Origin: Eubacterium sp.
Lineage (GTDB): Bacteria; Bacillota; Clostridia; Lachnospirales; Lachnospiraceae
DNA length: 45,005 bases
Direction of reading: 5' to 3'
Assembly (NCBI GenBank): GCA_017459675.1
Contig: JAFUCM010000179.1
Coordinates: forward strand, 1-45,005
The notes beneath the pieces were generated by a model that was not told where the DNA came from, ran no database searches, and was given only the letters and a program-made list of their open reading frames with translations. Position numbers and translations under genes: made by a program. Below are positions 26,590 to 35,740 of this stretch, piece after piece; position 1 is the stretch's first letter, and every line of letters begins with the position of its first letter.

Positions 26590-27633
26590 TCATACCCCCT
26601 GCTGCGGGTATACAACAACTTTTACCGCTTCTTTTGACCGCATCAGGGCAATTCCTTTCTGAATGTCATCGAGCGATATTTCATGTGTTACCAGCTGTTC
26701 CGCGCCAAAGTCCGGATCCTGCAGCAGGCTGACCGCAGGGCCGAAGCTGTTTTTCGTGCTCAGCGTCGCAGTAATGGTAAGCTCTTTATTGTTAATGTCT
26801 CCCGGGCGGATCGTAGAATGCTGCGTCATATTCTGACCGAAAATAAGGATGCGTGCCCCGCAGTTCGTGATATCAATAATCTGTTCCAGAACGGCTCCCG
26901 CGCCGACTGCATCTATGGCGATATCCGCCAGACTCCCCCATGCCTTCTCAAGTTCCGCTGCCAGATCATCTTCAGCCGGATTCAGCACCAGGTCTGCTCC
27001 TGCCTTTCTGGCATCCTCCATGCGTGAAGGCATCGTTTCGCAGACCGCGATATCCCGCACGCCGTAGCGGCGCAGCGCCCTGACAAAAAGCAGTCCGATC
27101 GCGCCGGCGCCGAAAAGCACCACCTTCTCATAAGCCTGCGGATTTATTTTCATCATGCCGTTCATCACACAGGCGAGCGGCTCCGCCAGAGCGCCCAGTT
27201 TGTCCGGCATCTCTGCCGGGACATGATACAGCTGTTTTTCCGGCATGATACAGTATTCCGCAAAGCCGCCGTCGCGCACCTGCCCCGTATTCACTGCGTT
27301 TCTGCAGAGATTATAATTCCCCTTCCGGCATTCCGGACACATGCCGCACCGGATATTCGGCTCCGCGACAACTTTGTCACCCGGCCGGAACTGTGTGACA
27401 GCAGTTCCTGTCTTCTCCACGATTCCGACGAACTCGTGTCCGAGGATTGTTCCCGGCTTTGCGTACTGTCCCGGCGGCACCGCCAGCACATGCAGATCAC
27501 TTCCGCAGATACTGCATGCCCTTATCTTAATTAAAATATCATCCGGATTCTGAATCTCCGGAACTTCTACCGATTCAACCTCCAGCACACCGTCTCCCCG
27601 AAAGACGGCAGCGCGCATTTTTTCCTGCTTCAC
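26590..27633 (-). CDS. Zinc-type medium-chain alcohol dehydrogenase (sorbitol/idonate/threonine DH group)
   Basis: 347 residues. It has catalytic zinc ligands in CSICGSDLH and GHEFVG, the structural zinc lobe CGMCPECRKGNYNLC (four Cys) and the NAD motif LFGAGAIGLLFVRALRR. Members oxidise a secondary alcohol of a polyol or sugar acid with NAD. It begins with GTG at 27633, preceded by AAGGAG at 8 bases. It is about as long as the paralogue at 28513 and has the same VPPGQYAKPGTILGHEF stretch. It follows the TIM-barrel gene by 36 bp in the operon. Confidence 0.92.
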   Translation of the reverse strand: MKQEKMRAAVFRGDGVLEVESVEVPEIQNPDDILIKIRACSICGSDLHVLAVPPGQYAKPGTILGHEFVGIVEKTGTAVTQFRPGDKVVAEPNIRCGMCPECRKGNYNLCRNAVNTGQVRDGGFAEYCIMPEKQLYHVPAEMPDKLGALAEPLACVMNGMMKINPQAYEKVVLFGAGAIGLLFVRALRRYGVRDIAVCETMPSRMEDARKAGADLVLNPAEDDLAAELEKAWGSLADIAIDAVGAGAVLEQIIDITNCGARILIFGQNMTQHSTIRPGDINNKELTITATLSTKNSFGPAVSLLQDPDFGAEQLVTHEISLDDIQKGIALMRSKEAVKVVVYPQQGV

Positions 27634-27669
27634 AGCTTCTGCTCCTTTTTTGCCTTATCGCAATGCGTG

Positions 27670-28509
27670 TTATTTCATCAGCTCTGTCTTCAGTGTCTCA
27701 ATATCCTTTTTCAGAAGATCGATCGGATCTTTCGCCTCTTTTCTCAGCGGAAGCTGCGTGTAATAATTTTCAAATACAAACCATCCGCTGTAATCGTGTT
27801 CCTTCAGCCATGCAATCTGCTCGTAAAAATGGGAATCTCCCTCGCCGAGCAGTTTACTGCTCCACGCTTCGCCGATTCCGTCCTTGACGTGAAGCTGATT
27901 GATCATATACGGATAGACCGCAGGAAGATGATCCATCGGGTTGTATCCGCGGAAACACATGTAATTCTGGGAATCATAGAACAGCGTCAGGTTGTCCCGG
28001 TTGATTTCCTCCGCCAGACTGATAAAAGATTCCGAGAGAATCGCCGTCTCAGCAGCAATCGTGACATCATGCTCTTTTGCCCTGTCACAGGCATACTGCA
28101 GAGCCTCTACAACATGCATCCGGTCCTCATCGGTATGTATATCGTTGTCCTCAAAATGCGGAATCATCAGCACTTTAATCCCCATATCAGCGACTGCTTC
28201 CAATGAAATATCAAGGTGTTCGTATGCGATATCTCCCGCTTCCGTGCCCCTGCCGTGCCGCAGTCCGTGATTGTTCAGGTCGTTCATTACAATCGAAATC
28301 AGCTCGATTCCGTACTGCTGTGCCGTCTCAACATACAGTTCCCGGACACGCTTATGAGAAAGTTTGAATCCTGTATTCGGAAATCCCGCTTCGATCTGAA
28401 GCCCGTCCAGACCCAGTTCTGACGCCAGTCTGATGGAAAAAATCGAATCCCCCGGAAGACACCATTCCGGAACAGCCAGTTTATATTTGTTCGCATCAAA
28501 TTGTTTCAT
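27670..28509 (-). CDS. Sugar phosphate isomerase/epimerase-like TIM barrel
   Basis: 279 residues of the AP endonuclease 2/xylose-isomerase-like superfamily: LAVPEWCLPGDSIFSI, GLDGLQIEAGFP, MIPHFEDNDI with a conserved acid/His, DVTIAAETAI (Glu ligand), LTLFYDSQNYM, NQLHVKDGIGE (His-x-Lys-Asp) and WFVFENYY. These give an intact divalent-metal site. Related proteins are epimerases, dehydratases (including 3-dehydroshikimate dehydratase) or keto-glycoside lyases, so the substrate is open. The gene is only 3 bases downstream of the MDR gene at 28513, with a strong GAGGAGAGG site inside the junction. Confidence 0.85.
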   Translation of the reverse strand: MKQFDANKYKLAVPEWCLPGDSIFSIRLASELGLDGLQIEAGFPNTGFKLSHKRVRELYVETAQQYGIELISIVMNDLNNHGLRHGRGTEAGDIAYEHLDISLEAVADMGIKVLMIPHFEDNDIHTDEDRMHVVEALQYACDRAKEHDVTIAAETAILSESFISLAEEINRDNLTLFYDSQNYMCFRGYNPMDHLPAVYPYMINQLHVKDGIGEAWSSKLLGEGDSHFYEQIAWLKEHDYSGWFVFENYYTQLPLRKEAKDPIDLLKKDIETLKTELMK

Positions 28510-28512
28510 TTT

Positions 28513-29535
28513 CTACCTCTCCTCATTTGGATATATTAAGACTCTGCAGGCTTTCTTATTGCGCATCGCATCAATTCCCTCGTGAATCCGCTCCAGAGGA
28601 AGCCTGTGCGTGATGAAGCGGTCCAGTCCGAGATCCGGGTTCTTCAGCAGCTCCAGCGCTCCCGGGAAGTCCTTGCCGAGTGCCCCCACCAGGGATATTT
28701 CATTCATGACAAAGAATCCGGGTGCGATTTCCGACCTCGCGTTGTTATCCAGTCCGAACAGCAGAATTCTTCCCTGCGGATTGATCAGCCCCTGCGCTTC
28801 CGGGAGGATATTCCCCCGTCCGACTGCGTCAATAATCAGATCCGCACCAAATGGCCAGTTTTCCTTCACAACATCCGCCAGGGTCTCTTTCTCAACATCC
28901 ACAACCAGATCAGCGCCACAGTCTCTGGCCTCCTGCACGCGCTCCGCTCCCTTGGCTGTCACAATCAGATTGGTTACGCCAAAGGTCTTAAGCACACGGA
29001 TAAAGGTCAGACCGATCGGGCCGGCGCCGTACAGAATGACATAGTCGACAGGGGAAGGATGCACCTTCCCAAGCGCACTCACCACACAGGCAAGCGGCTC
29101 TGTCTGCGCCACCAGATCGGGACTGATTGTCTGATCAACATGATAGATCTGTCCGCGTGACACTTTTGCAAACTCTGCAAATCCTCCGTCCGCGAGCTGT
29201 CCGTAGTGATCTGAATTGGAGCAGAGGTCCCCTCTGTTGTGCGTACATTCATAACAGGTGCCGCACCGGACGCGCGGGTTGACCGCAACACGCTCGCCGA
29301 TCCGGAACCCTTCCACCTCTTCCCCCATTTCCACGATTGTTCCGCAGAATTCATGTCCATAGATGATGCCGGGTTTCATATACTGGCCCGGCGGGATTGC
29401 AAGTCCGTGAATATCACTGCCGCAGACGCTCGCTGCATCGACCCGGATGATGACATCCTCCGGTTTTGTAATAACCGGTTTCGGAACCTCTTTCACTGTA
29501 AGTGTTCCGGGCCCCTCGAAAATTGCTGCCTTCAT
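28513..29535 (-). CDS. Zinc-type medium-chain alcohol dehydrogenase
   Basis: 340 residues: ASVCGSDIHGLAIPPGQYMK, GHEFCGTIVEMG, the structural zinc lobe CGTCYECTHNRGDLC and LYGAGPIGLTFIRVLK for NAD. All four structural cysteines and the catalytic Cys/His/Glu are visible. It is a close paralogue of 26590, so the pair likely handles two steps or two stereoisomers of one pathway. It is tightly coupled to the TIM-barrel gene downstream and 58 bp downstream of the third MDR gene. Direction and substrate are not readable. Confidence 0.92.
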   Translation of the reverse strand: MKAAIFEGPGTLTVKEVPKPVITKPEDVIIRVDAASVCGSDIHGLAIPPGQYMKPGIIYGHEFCGTIVEMGEEVEGFRIGERVAVNPRVRCGTCYECTHNRGDLCSNSDHYGQLADGGFAEFAKVSRGQIYHVDQTISPDLVAQTEPLACVVSALGKVHPSPVDYVILYGAGPIGLTFIRVLKTFGVTNLIVTAKGAERVQEARDCGADLVVDVEKETLADVVKENWPFGADLIIDAVGRGNILPEAQGLINPQGRILLFGLDNNARSEIAPGFFVMNEISLVGALGKDFPGALELLKNPDLGLDRFITHRLPLERIHEGIDAMRNKKACRVLIYPNEER

Positions 29536-29593
29536 ACCTTACTCACCCCGCTTTCCTGCATTTGATTCCTGAAACTTGATTCTCAAAAAATAT

Positions 29594-30772
29594 TTAATAA
29601 AACTGACTTACCATTACTTTGCCTGGAGATCCGGCGCCCGCATCCAGAATCGCCTGATGCGTCTGCTCAAGATTGTAGCGCCCGCTGATCATTTCCCTGA
29701 CGTCAAGGCATCCGGAAGCAAACATCCTGAGAACTCCCGGGAAAATATCATATCCCGCTGATCCGCTGCAGCAGTACACCGAAGTCCCATTGTAGATGAA
29801 CGGCGTCATATCAATCGGCGGAACCTTTCCGGGAAGACCGATCTGCACGAGTTTTGCATGTGCAGACATAATGGCCGCGGCCATCGGATAGGTTGCTCCC
29901 GGATTTCCTGCAGCCTCCACATTGACATGACATCCGATCCCGTCTGTCAGTCCCATAATAACATCCGAAAGATCACCCGGGGACGCAAACTCCATCGGAT
30001 TAAAGCATGCATCCGCTCCCATTTTCTCAGCCATCTTCAGGCGGCCTGCGTTGGTATCAAAAACAAATACCTTTGCCGCACCGGATGCCCTGCAGAGAGC
30101 GGCTGCTGAAAGGCCGATCGGTCCCGCTCCGATTACGGCGACATTTGCTCCCGGACGAATTCCCCCGGCATTCACCATTACCGAGTGGTAAGCGACACTC
30201 ATCGGCTCAGCCAGCGCACCCACCTCGAACGCTGCGATTTTATCGCCCAGACGATCCGCAATGTCATTAATCTTAATAATGTATTTTTCCGGAACGATCG
30301 CATACTCACAGAACGCACCGTCCGCAGAAAGACCGATGTCTTCTCTGTTTTCGCAGTTATTGACCAGACCGATCCTGCAGTTTCTGCATTTTCCGCAGTA
30401 ATGAATCTGCTCAACTGCAATAATATCGCCGCGCTGATATTGTCCCTTCAGATTTTTACCAACCTCTGCGATCTCACCCGCATATTCGTGGCCCAAAATC
30501 ACAGGAAGACGTGTATGACAGTTAAATACCATATATCCGTCATCTTTGGATGCAATGGAGTGTATGTCACTGCCGCAGACACCGCACGCACCGACTTTAA
30601 TGAGGACTTCGTCCTCTTTTGGTTCCGGTACCGGAACATCCTCCATCCCGCAGGAAAGATTGTTCCAGCAGGATCCTGATGTATAAGATCGGCGGTCGTT
30701 TCTTTCGCGTGCACTCAATTTCGTACCCGGAAGTGGATTCCAGTCACCTCTTAACACAAATGCTCTCATCAT
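29594..30772 (-). CDS. Zinc-type alcohol dehydrogenase, inosose-dehydrogenase-like (IolM group)
   Basis: 392 residues, longer than its two neighbours. After an unusual N-terminal stretch of about 40 residues it has GACGVCGSDIHSI, an insert to PVILGHEYAG, the structural lobe CGKCRNCRIGLVNNC, SVAYHSVMVNAGGIRPG and VIGAGPIGLSAAALCR. The insert and the SVAY-GGIRPG segment match the subgroup that includes Thermotoga scyllo-inosose 3-dehydrogenase, a suggestive but not conclusive match. GGAGG lies 8 bases before ATG-ATG. It is the first gene of the downstream operon half, after a terminator and a 200-bp spacer. Confidence 0.9.
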   Translation of the reverse strand: MMRAFVLRGDWNPLPGTKLSARERNDRRSYTSGSCWNNLSCGMEDVPVPEPKEDEVLIKVGACGVCGSDIHSIASKDDGYMVFNCHTRLPVILGHEYAGEIAEVGKNLKGQYQRGDIIAVEQIHYCGKCRNCRIGLVNNCENREDIGLSADGAFCEYAIVPEKYIIKINDIADRLGDKIAAFEVGALAEPMSVAYHSVMVNAGGIRPGANVAVIGAGPIGLSAAALCRASGAAKVFVFDTNAGRLKMAEKMGADACFNPMEFASPGDLSDVIMGLTDGIGCHVNVEAAGNPGATYPMAAAIMSAHAKLVQIGLPGKVPPIDMTPFIYNGTSVYCCSGSAGYDIFPGVLRMFASGCLDVREMISGRYNLEQTHQAILDAGAGSPGKVMVSQFY

Positions 30773-30976
30773 CTTTATATTCCTCCTTCGCTCAGCCTGT
30801 CTTGCGTTGTTTTCGCCTGTTTATATTGTATCTGTGAATCCCTGCGGCTTATATCGGAATCTTGACAGAGATTTCCCGAAAATACTGTTACAGGCCGGCT
30901 GAAAATGAAATATATTGACTTCATACCGGAAGATCCGGCGCAAAGGAGGCAAACCGCTTCACACCCTGGCAAACTT

Positions 30977-31018
30977 AAAACCCGGAACTCCTGCATGATC
31001 CAACGCAGAAGTCCCGGG
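30977..31018 (-). terminator. Terminator dividing the catabolic operon
   Basis: CCCGGAACTCCTGC (30981-30994) pairs with GCAGAAGTCCCGGG (31005-31018) with two mismatches, and a TTTT follows on the minus strand. It lies 7 bases after the stop of the IolG-like gene, so transporter genes and enzyme genes may be separate transcripts. The remaining 200 bases to 30773 contain AT-rich -10-like hexamers (TACAAT, TATAAA) but no convincing -35. Confidence 0.75.
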
Positions 31019-31025
31019 GATGTCG

Positions 31026-32039
31026 TTATCTATAGAGTTCCGGGCGTTCGATCATCTCGACAGGGACTACAGTGCCGCCTTCCAGACGTGATTTCCTGCA
31101 TGCCTCAGCCGCTGCAGCTGCCGCATAGCCGTCCCACGCCGTCGGGCCCTTCTGTTCATCCGCTTCTACGCAGGCAAACCACTCTCTGAGTTCTGTGACG
31201 TACGCTTCCGGGAATCGCGCAATCCAGTCCGGATCAATAAAATAGCCGCGATTGCTGTTTTTCCGGATATAAGCCTTTGCCGGATCCGGAAGCTGTGCCG
31301 TTCCCTCTTCACCGACGACTTCACAGTGAATATCATATCCATACCGGCAGTTCATATATATTTCCAGATCGATATGAACACCGCTCTTGCTACGCAGAAT
31401 TACCATCTGCGGATCAATCAGATCCGGATCTGCATTCCGTGTACTCTTCGGACAGATCAGCTGTGCTGTCTCATACTCGTCATCAATCAGCCAGCGTGTC
31501 ACATCGAACTCATGCACAAGTGCCCCGCTCGCAGACATATCGGTCGTATGCTTCTCACCGGTCGTCGGCATCGCGTTTCTGTGCTGCTCATGCAGCAGCA
31601 GCGGCGCACCGATCTCGCCGGAAACAATGGCCTCCCTGATCTGTCTGTAACCCGGGTCATATCTGCGCATGAAACCGACCGTCAGATATCTCTTTCCCGC
31701 CTCCAGTTCTGCATTGATAATGTTGATGCAGGCTGCAGCCGTGTTGGAAAGCGGTTTTTCGCAGAAAACATACTTCCCGGCTTTGATACTGGAAACAACA
31801 AACTCTTCATGATTTCCGTCCCATGTGGCCACGAGCACCGCGTCGATCTCATCGCTGCGGATCAGTTCATGCGGGTCTTCAAACACCTTAACATCCGGAT
31901 ACTTATCTGTTACCTTCTGAATATTTGCCGGAACAATGTCACTCACCGCAGTGATTTTCGCGCTGGTGATTTCGTTCATGATAATATCTGTGTGCATGCG
32001 GCCGATTCCGCCCGCTCCTACCAGTCCGATTCTTAACAT
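31026..32039 (-). CDS. Gfo/Idh/MocA dehydrogenase, inositol 2-dehydrogenase-like
   Basis: 337 residues. It has LVGAGGIGRMHTDI, VATWDGNHEEFVV, FCEKPLSNTAAA and the IolG-type GFMRRYDPGYRQIRE, then GALVHEFDVTRWL with the catalytic His-x3-Asp. GFMRRYD is typical of myo-inositol 2-dehydrogenases and relatives that give 2-keto inositol. It lies immediately downstream of the importer ATPase (73 bp) and so is probably the first intracellular step. The other genes of the classic Bacillus iol pathway (iolB, iolC, iolD, iolJ) are absent from the window, so inositol itself is not certain. AAGGGAT precedes the ATG. Confidence 0.9.
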   Translation of the reverse strand: MLRIGLVGAGGIGRMHTDIIMNEITSAKITAVSDIVPANIQKVTDKYPDVKVFEDPHELIRSDEIDAVLVATWDGNHEEFVVSSIKAGKYVFCEKPLSNTAAACINIINAELEAGKRYLTVGFMRRYDPGYRQIREAIVSGEIGAPLLLHEQHRNAMPTTGEKHTTDMSASGALVHEFDVTRWLIDDEYETAQLICPKSTRNADPDLIDPQMVILRSKSGVHIDLEIYMNCRYGYDIHCEVVGEEGTAQLPDPAKAYIRKNSNRGYFIDPDWIARFPEAYVTELREWFACVEADEQKGPTAWDGYAAAAAAEACRKSRLEGGTVVPVEMIERPELYR

Positions 32040-32112
32040 AGTTATCCCTTCCGCCTTTTCTATGGCATTCGGCTGTTTCGAGGCAAACTCCTCCCCCGGA
32101 CAGTCTTGGTTT

Positions 32113-33627
32113 TTACAGTGTGTTCGCCAGAATCCGCTCCTGTGTCATCTCTTCTTTCTCTGTAATCTCCAGAGAAATGCTTCCGCGCCGCATGACATAA
32201 ATGCGGTCACTCATACCAATCAGCTCCGGCAGCTCAGAAGAAATCATGATGATTGCCACACCCTGCTGAGCGATCTTATCCATAATCGAATAAATCTCTG
32301 CCTTTGCATTGACATCAATACCTCTGGTCGGCTCATCCAGAATCAGAAGATCCGGATTACTTTCCAGCCATTTCGCGAAAAGCACCTTCTGCTGATTTCC
32401 GCCGGACAGCGTATTGACCAGCTGGTTCATAGAGCGGCAGATGACATTCAGCTCTTTGATTTTCGTCGCAGCTTCCTGGCGCTCCAGACGGCTGTTGATG
32501 ATATGGTTCTTAAAGAGCTTCTTAATGGATGCCATCGAAATATTCTCTTTGATATCTTTCTCAACAATCAGGCCGTCGATTTTACGGTCCTCTGAGAGAT
32601 ACGCAATTCCCTTTTCGATGGATTTGATCGCCGTCGGTTTCACGTATTCCTCGCCGCGGTAATAGATCTTGCCGCCAAAGTAATCGCGCACGCCGAAGAT
32701 ACCGCGGGCAAGCTCAGAACGCCCGGATCCGACCAGGCCGCCCATGCCGACGATCTCACCCTTTCTGACATGGAAGTCAATCGGATCTGTGTTCGGTCCG
32801 ATTTTAAATCCTTCTACACGCAGAACATCCTCATCACCCGGCACGTGCTCACACTCAAACATGTTGGTGATGGTGCGGCCGACCATAAGTTTTACGACCT
32901 TATCGTAGTCATAGTCTTTCATGGACATTGTCTCAATCGACTGGCCGTCACGGAGTACTGTCAGCCTGTCGCCGATCTCATTAAACTCGTCCATGCGGTG
33001 CGAGATATAGATCATACTCACGCCCCTGCTCTTCAGCGAGCGGATCAGATCAAACAGGTGATCGATCTCGCTGGCGGTCAGTGACGCTGTCGGCTCGTCC
33101 AGAATCAGAATCTTGGAGTCATAGGACAGTGCTTTTACAATCTCGACAACCTGCTGGCGCGCCGTAGAGAGGTCACGGACCATCGTGCGCGGATTGATAT
33201 CGGAAAATCCGAATTCATCCAGATATTCACGGCTCTTCTGGTAAATGTATTTATGATCCACAAAGCCGTTCTTTTTCGGCTCCCGGCCGAGGAAAATGTT
33301 ATGAGCAATATCCAGATTGAGGCAGAGGTTCAGTTCCTGGTGAACAAATGCCACACCCTTCTCACGGGCTTCGCGCGGTCCGCTGACGACATATTTCTGT
33401 CCTTCCAGAATCATCTCGCCCTCATCTGCCGGAATATTGCCGCCGAGAACCTTCATCAGCGTCGATTTTCCTGCGCCGTTCTCGCCGACAAGAATATGAA
33501 CCTCGCCCGGTTCCAGATCAAAATTGACGTCTGAGAGGATTTTGACGGTTGTGCCGGCAATCTTTTTTCCATATGCATCGAAAATATATTTCGTGATGTG
33601 CTTCATCTCAAGGATTTTTTCAGCCAT
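32113..33627 (-). CDS. Sugar ABC transporter ATP-binding protein (RbsA/MglA type)
   Basis: 504 residues with two fused ATPase domains. The first has Walker A GENGAGKST near 50 and a Walker B ILDEPTAS; the second has a degenerate Walker A (GLVGSGRSELARG) and the signature LSGGNQQKVLFAKWL with LILDEPTRGID. One active and one weak site is normal for this group. It powers uptake of pentoses, hexoses or inositols. It is encoded third in an importer operon together with two permeases and a lipoprotein. The RBS AAGGGGG precedes the ATG. Confidence 0.95.
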   Translation of the reverse strand: MAEKILEMKHITKYIFDAYGKKIAGTTVKILSDVNFDLEPGEVHILVGENGAGKSTLMKVLGGNIPADEGEMILEGQKYVVSGPREAREKGVAFVHQELNLCLNLDIAHNIFLGREPKKNGFVDHKYIYQKSREYLDEFGFSDINPRTMVRDLSTARQQVVEIVKALSYDSKILILDEPTASLTASEIDHLFDLIRSLKSRGVSMIYISHRMDEFNEIGDRLTVLRDGQSIETMSMKDYDYDKVVKLMVGRTITNMFECEHVPGDEDVLRVEGFKIGPNTDPIDFHVRKGEIVGMGGLVGSGRSELARGIFGVRDYFGGKIYYRGEEYVKPTAIKSIEKGIAYLSEDRKIDGLIVEKDIKENISMASIKKLFKNHIINSRLERQEAATKIKELNVICRSMNQLVNTLSGGNQQKVLFAKWLESNPDLLILDEPTRGIDVNAKAEIYSIMDKIAQQGVAIIMISSELPELIGMSDRIYVMRRGSISLEITEKEEMTQERILANTL

Positions 33628-33639
33628 AATACCGCCCCC

Positions 33640-34629
33640 TTATTGCAACAGCCTGTTCTTGACGTTTTCGAAGATAATCGCGATCAGGATGATGATACTC
33701 TGTACAGCCGTGTACATATAATAGTTCACGCCCATCAGTCCCAGAATATTCTGAATCGTATAAATTGTCAGGACACCGAGAACGGAACCCCATGCCGTTC
33801 CGATGCCGCCGAACAGACTTGCACCGCCGAGAACTGCAGCGGTGATCGCCGTAAAGGTAAATTCCGTACCTCCCATTGTGCAGACCGAGTTGTTGACGCG
33901 GGCTGCCATCAGAATTGCGCCGAGCGCGGAAGAGATTCCGCAGATCACATATACCATAATGGTCGTGAAGTTTGCGCTGATGCCGGAAAGCGCACTCGCT
34001 TCCTTGTTCAGTCCGACCGATGTCAGCGCGCGGCCGAAGGTTGTCTTGTGCAGAATAAAGAAACAGATTGCAACGACCAGGAGCATAATCCAGACCATTG
34101 AAGAAAGGCCGAGGAATCTCGCACGGCCGACTGCCAGTACATTGTCCGGAAGCGGCGTAATCGCCTTACCATTACTGACAATCTGCGCAATACCGAAAAT
34201 AATATATCCGGTTCCCAGTGTTACAATGAATGCCGGTATCTTCATGATCTGAACCAGAAAACCATTGACAAAACCGAAGAATGCGCCGACTGCCAGCGTG
34301 ATCAGAACGCCGATAAATACCGGCATTCCCACAGAAACTGTCGTCCATCCAAAGATATAAGCACAGAATCCAAGCAGATATCCGACGGAAAGGTCAATAC
34401 CTCCGGTCATCAGGACAAATGTCATACCGAGACAGCAGATCGCCGCGATCGCTGCCTGGTTGATAATGCCAAGCATATTGGTTCCTGTAATAAATGTTCC
34501 CGGCCGTATAATCATCCCGGCCACCCAGACGGCGGCAAAGATGATAATATTACCGTATCCCTTTACAAAATTTCTTGCACGCTGTCTGCCTGTGATTTTT
34601 TCGACAGCGACCTGGGTTGTTTCAGCCAT
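33640..34629 (-). CDS. Sugar ABC transporter permease (RbsC family), second
   Basis: 329 residues, hydrophobic throughout, with about eight to ten transmembrane helices. It has the family core GGIDLSVGYLLG, GFVNGFLVQIMKIPAFIVTLG and LGGASLFGGIGTAWGSVLGV. It is cytoplasmic-membrane embedded and pairs with the second permease (34648), since no permease appears duplicated elsewhere. GGAGGGAG lies before the ATG, and it starts 18 bp after the other permease gene. Confidence 0.94.
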   Translation of the reverse strand: MAETTQVAVEKITGRQRARNFVKGYGNIIIFAAVWVAGMIIRPGTFITGTNMLGIINQAAIAAICCLGMTFVLMTGGIDLSVGYLLGFCAYIFGWTTVSVGMPVFIGVLITLAVGAFFGFVNGFLVQIMKIPAFIVTLGTGYIIFGIAQIVSNGKAITPLPDNVLAVGRARFLGLSSMVWIMLLVVAICFFILHKTTFGRALTSVGLNKEASALSGISANFTTIMVYVICGISSALGAILMAARVNNSVCTMGGTEFTFTAITAAVLGGASLFGGIGTAWGSVLGVLTIYTIQNILGLMGVNYYMYTAVQSIIILIAIIFENVKNRLLQ

Positions 34630-34647
34630 ATGTTCTCCCTCCGTCTA

Positions 34648-35601
34648 TTAGAATACCTTCGCCGTCTTCAGTGCCTTGTTTCTGCTGTAAACGCTTGCGC
34701 CTACCACCAGGATAATCGCAGCGCCGACAACCAGGTTCTGATAGAACGGATCAATTGCGAGCATGTCCAGAGAATTCCGCAAGAATCCGATAATCAGCGC
34801 GCCGAGAACCGACATCCACGCAGCACCCTCGCCGCCGAGCATGCTGACACCGCCAATCAGGGAGGCCGCAACTGCATCGAGCTGATAGGTAGAGCCCTGT
34901 GTCGGATGCACCGTCGCCATCTGTGCCGAGAGCAGAATTCCGGCAATTGCAGAATACAGTCCGCAGAGTGCAAAGGCAAAAACCTTGATCACATCCGGAT
35001 TGATACCCTCTGTCTTAATAACGCTCTCACTGCCGCCGAGTGCATAGATGTGTTTTCCCATTCTTGTATATTTCAAAATAACCGTTGTGATCACCAGAAG
35101 TGCGACCATAATCCAGGTATTGATCGGGATGCCGATCACCAGGTTATTTCCGATTGCAGAATAAGAAGCCGGCAGCCCGCTGATCGAGCTTCCTTTACCG
35201 ACGACCAGTGCAAGACCCAGCGTAATCTGACCCGTTACGTAGGTAGCTACGAATGGCGGAATATTGATCTTCGCAGCCAGAAGACCATTGATAATTCCGA
35301 TCACCAGGCCGACCAGCGCACCCGTTATCATCGCGATAAAAATATTAATCCCTCTGAGCATCATAAACGCACTGACCATCGCACAGAAAGCCATGACACC
35401 GCCGGTTCCGAGGTCAATTCCCTTGATAATCAGAACCAGTGTCATTGCAAGTGCACAGATCGCGATCGTAGAAGCCTGTCTTGTTACATTCATAATATTG
35501 GTAAACGTAAAGAATCCGGGAATGCGGCTTCCGAAAATACACAGTGCAATAATCACCAGTGCATATATAATATATTTTGTTTTTATTTTACTCTTTTGCA
35601 C
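34648..35601 (-). CDS. Sugar ABC transporter permease (RbsC family), first
   Basis: 317 residues with the same core as its neighbour: IIKGIDLGTGGVMAFCAMV, GIINGLLAAKINIPPFVATY and GGVSMLGGEGAAWMSVLGA. It starts with GTG (35599-35601), with AGGAGTGA upstream. A strong hairpin lies between it and the binding-protein gene. Two different permeases in one operon imply a heterodimeric channel, as in a minority of sugar importers. Confidence 0.94.
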   Translation of the reverse strand: MQKSKIKTKYIIYALVIIALCIFGSRIPGFFTFTNIMNVTRQASTIAICALAMTLVLIIKGIDLGTGGVMAFCAMVSAFMMLRGINIFIAMITGALVGLVIGIINGLLAAKINIPPFVATYVTGQITLGLALVVGKGSSISGLPASYSAIGNNLVIGIPINTWIMVALLVITTVILKYTRMGKHIYALGGSESVIKTEGINPDVIKVFAFALCGLYSAIAGILLSAQMATVHPTQGSTYQLDAVAASLIGGVSMLGGEGAAWMSVLGALIIGFLRNSLDMLAIDPFYQNLVVGAAIILVVGASVYSRNKALKTAKVF

Positions 35602-35660
35602 GTTATCTCACTCCTATCTCAGGTATCCCTCAAGCCTGCGAATCTGTCCTCTGCCAGAAA

Positions 35661-35692
35661 GCGGCCCGGATGGGATTCCCCACCCGGGCCGC
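35661..35692 (-). other. GC-rich hairpin after the binding-protein gene
   Basis: GCGGCCCGG (35661-35669) pairs perfectly with CCGGGCCGC (35684-35692), 50 bases after the binding-protein stop and 60 bases before the first permease. There is only a short T stretch (TTTC). Such stems usually stabilise the upstream mRNA or attenuate downstream reading, so more binding protein than permease is made. Confidence 0.7.
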
Positions 35693-35740
35693 CTCATTTC
35701 TCCGGGGTGCCGAAACAATGCTGTCTGCCTTTCACCCTTC

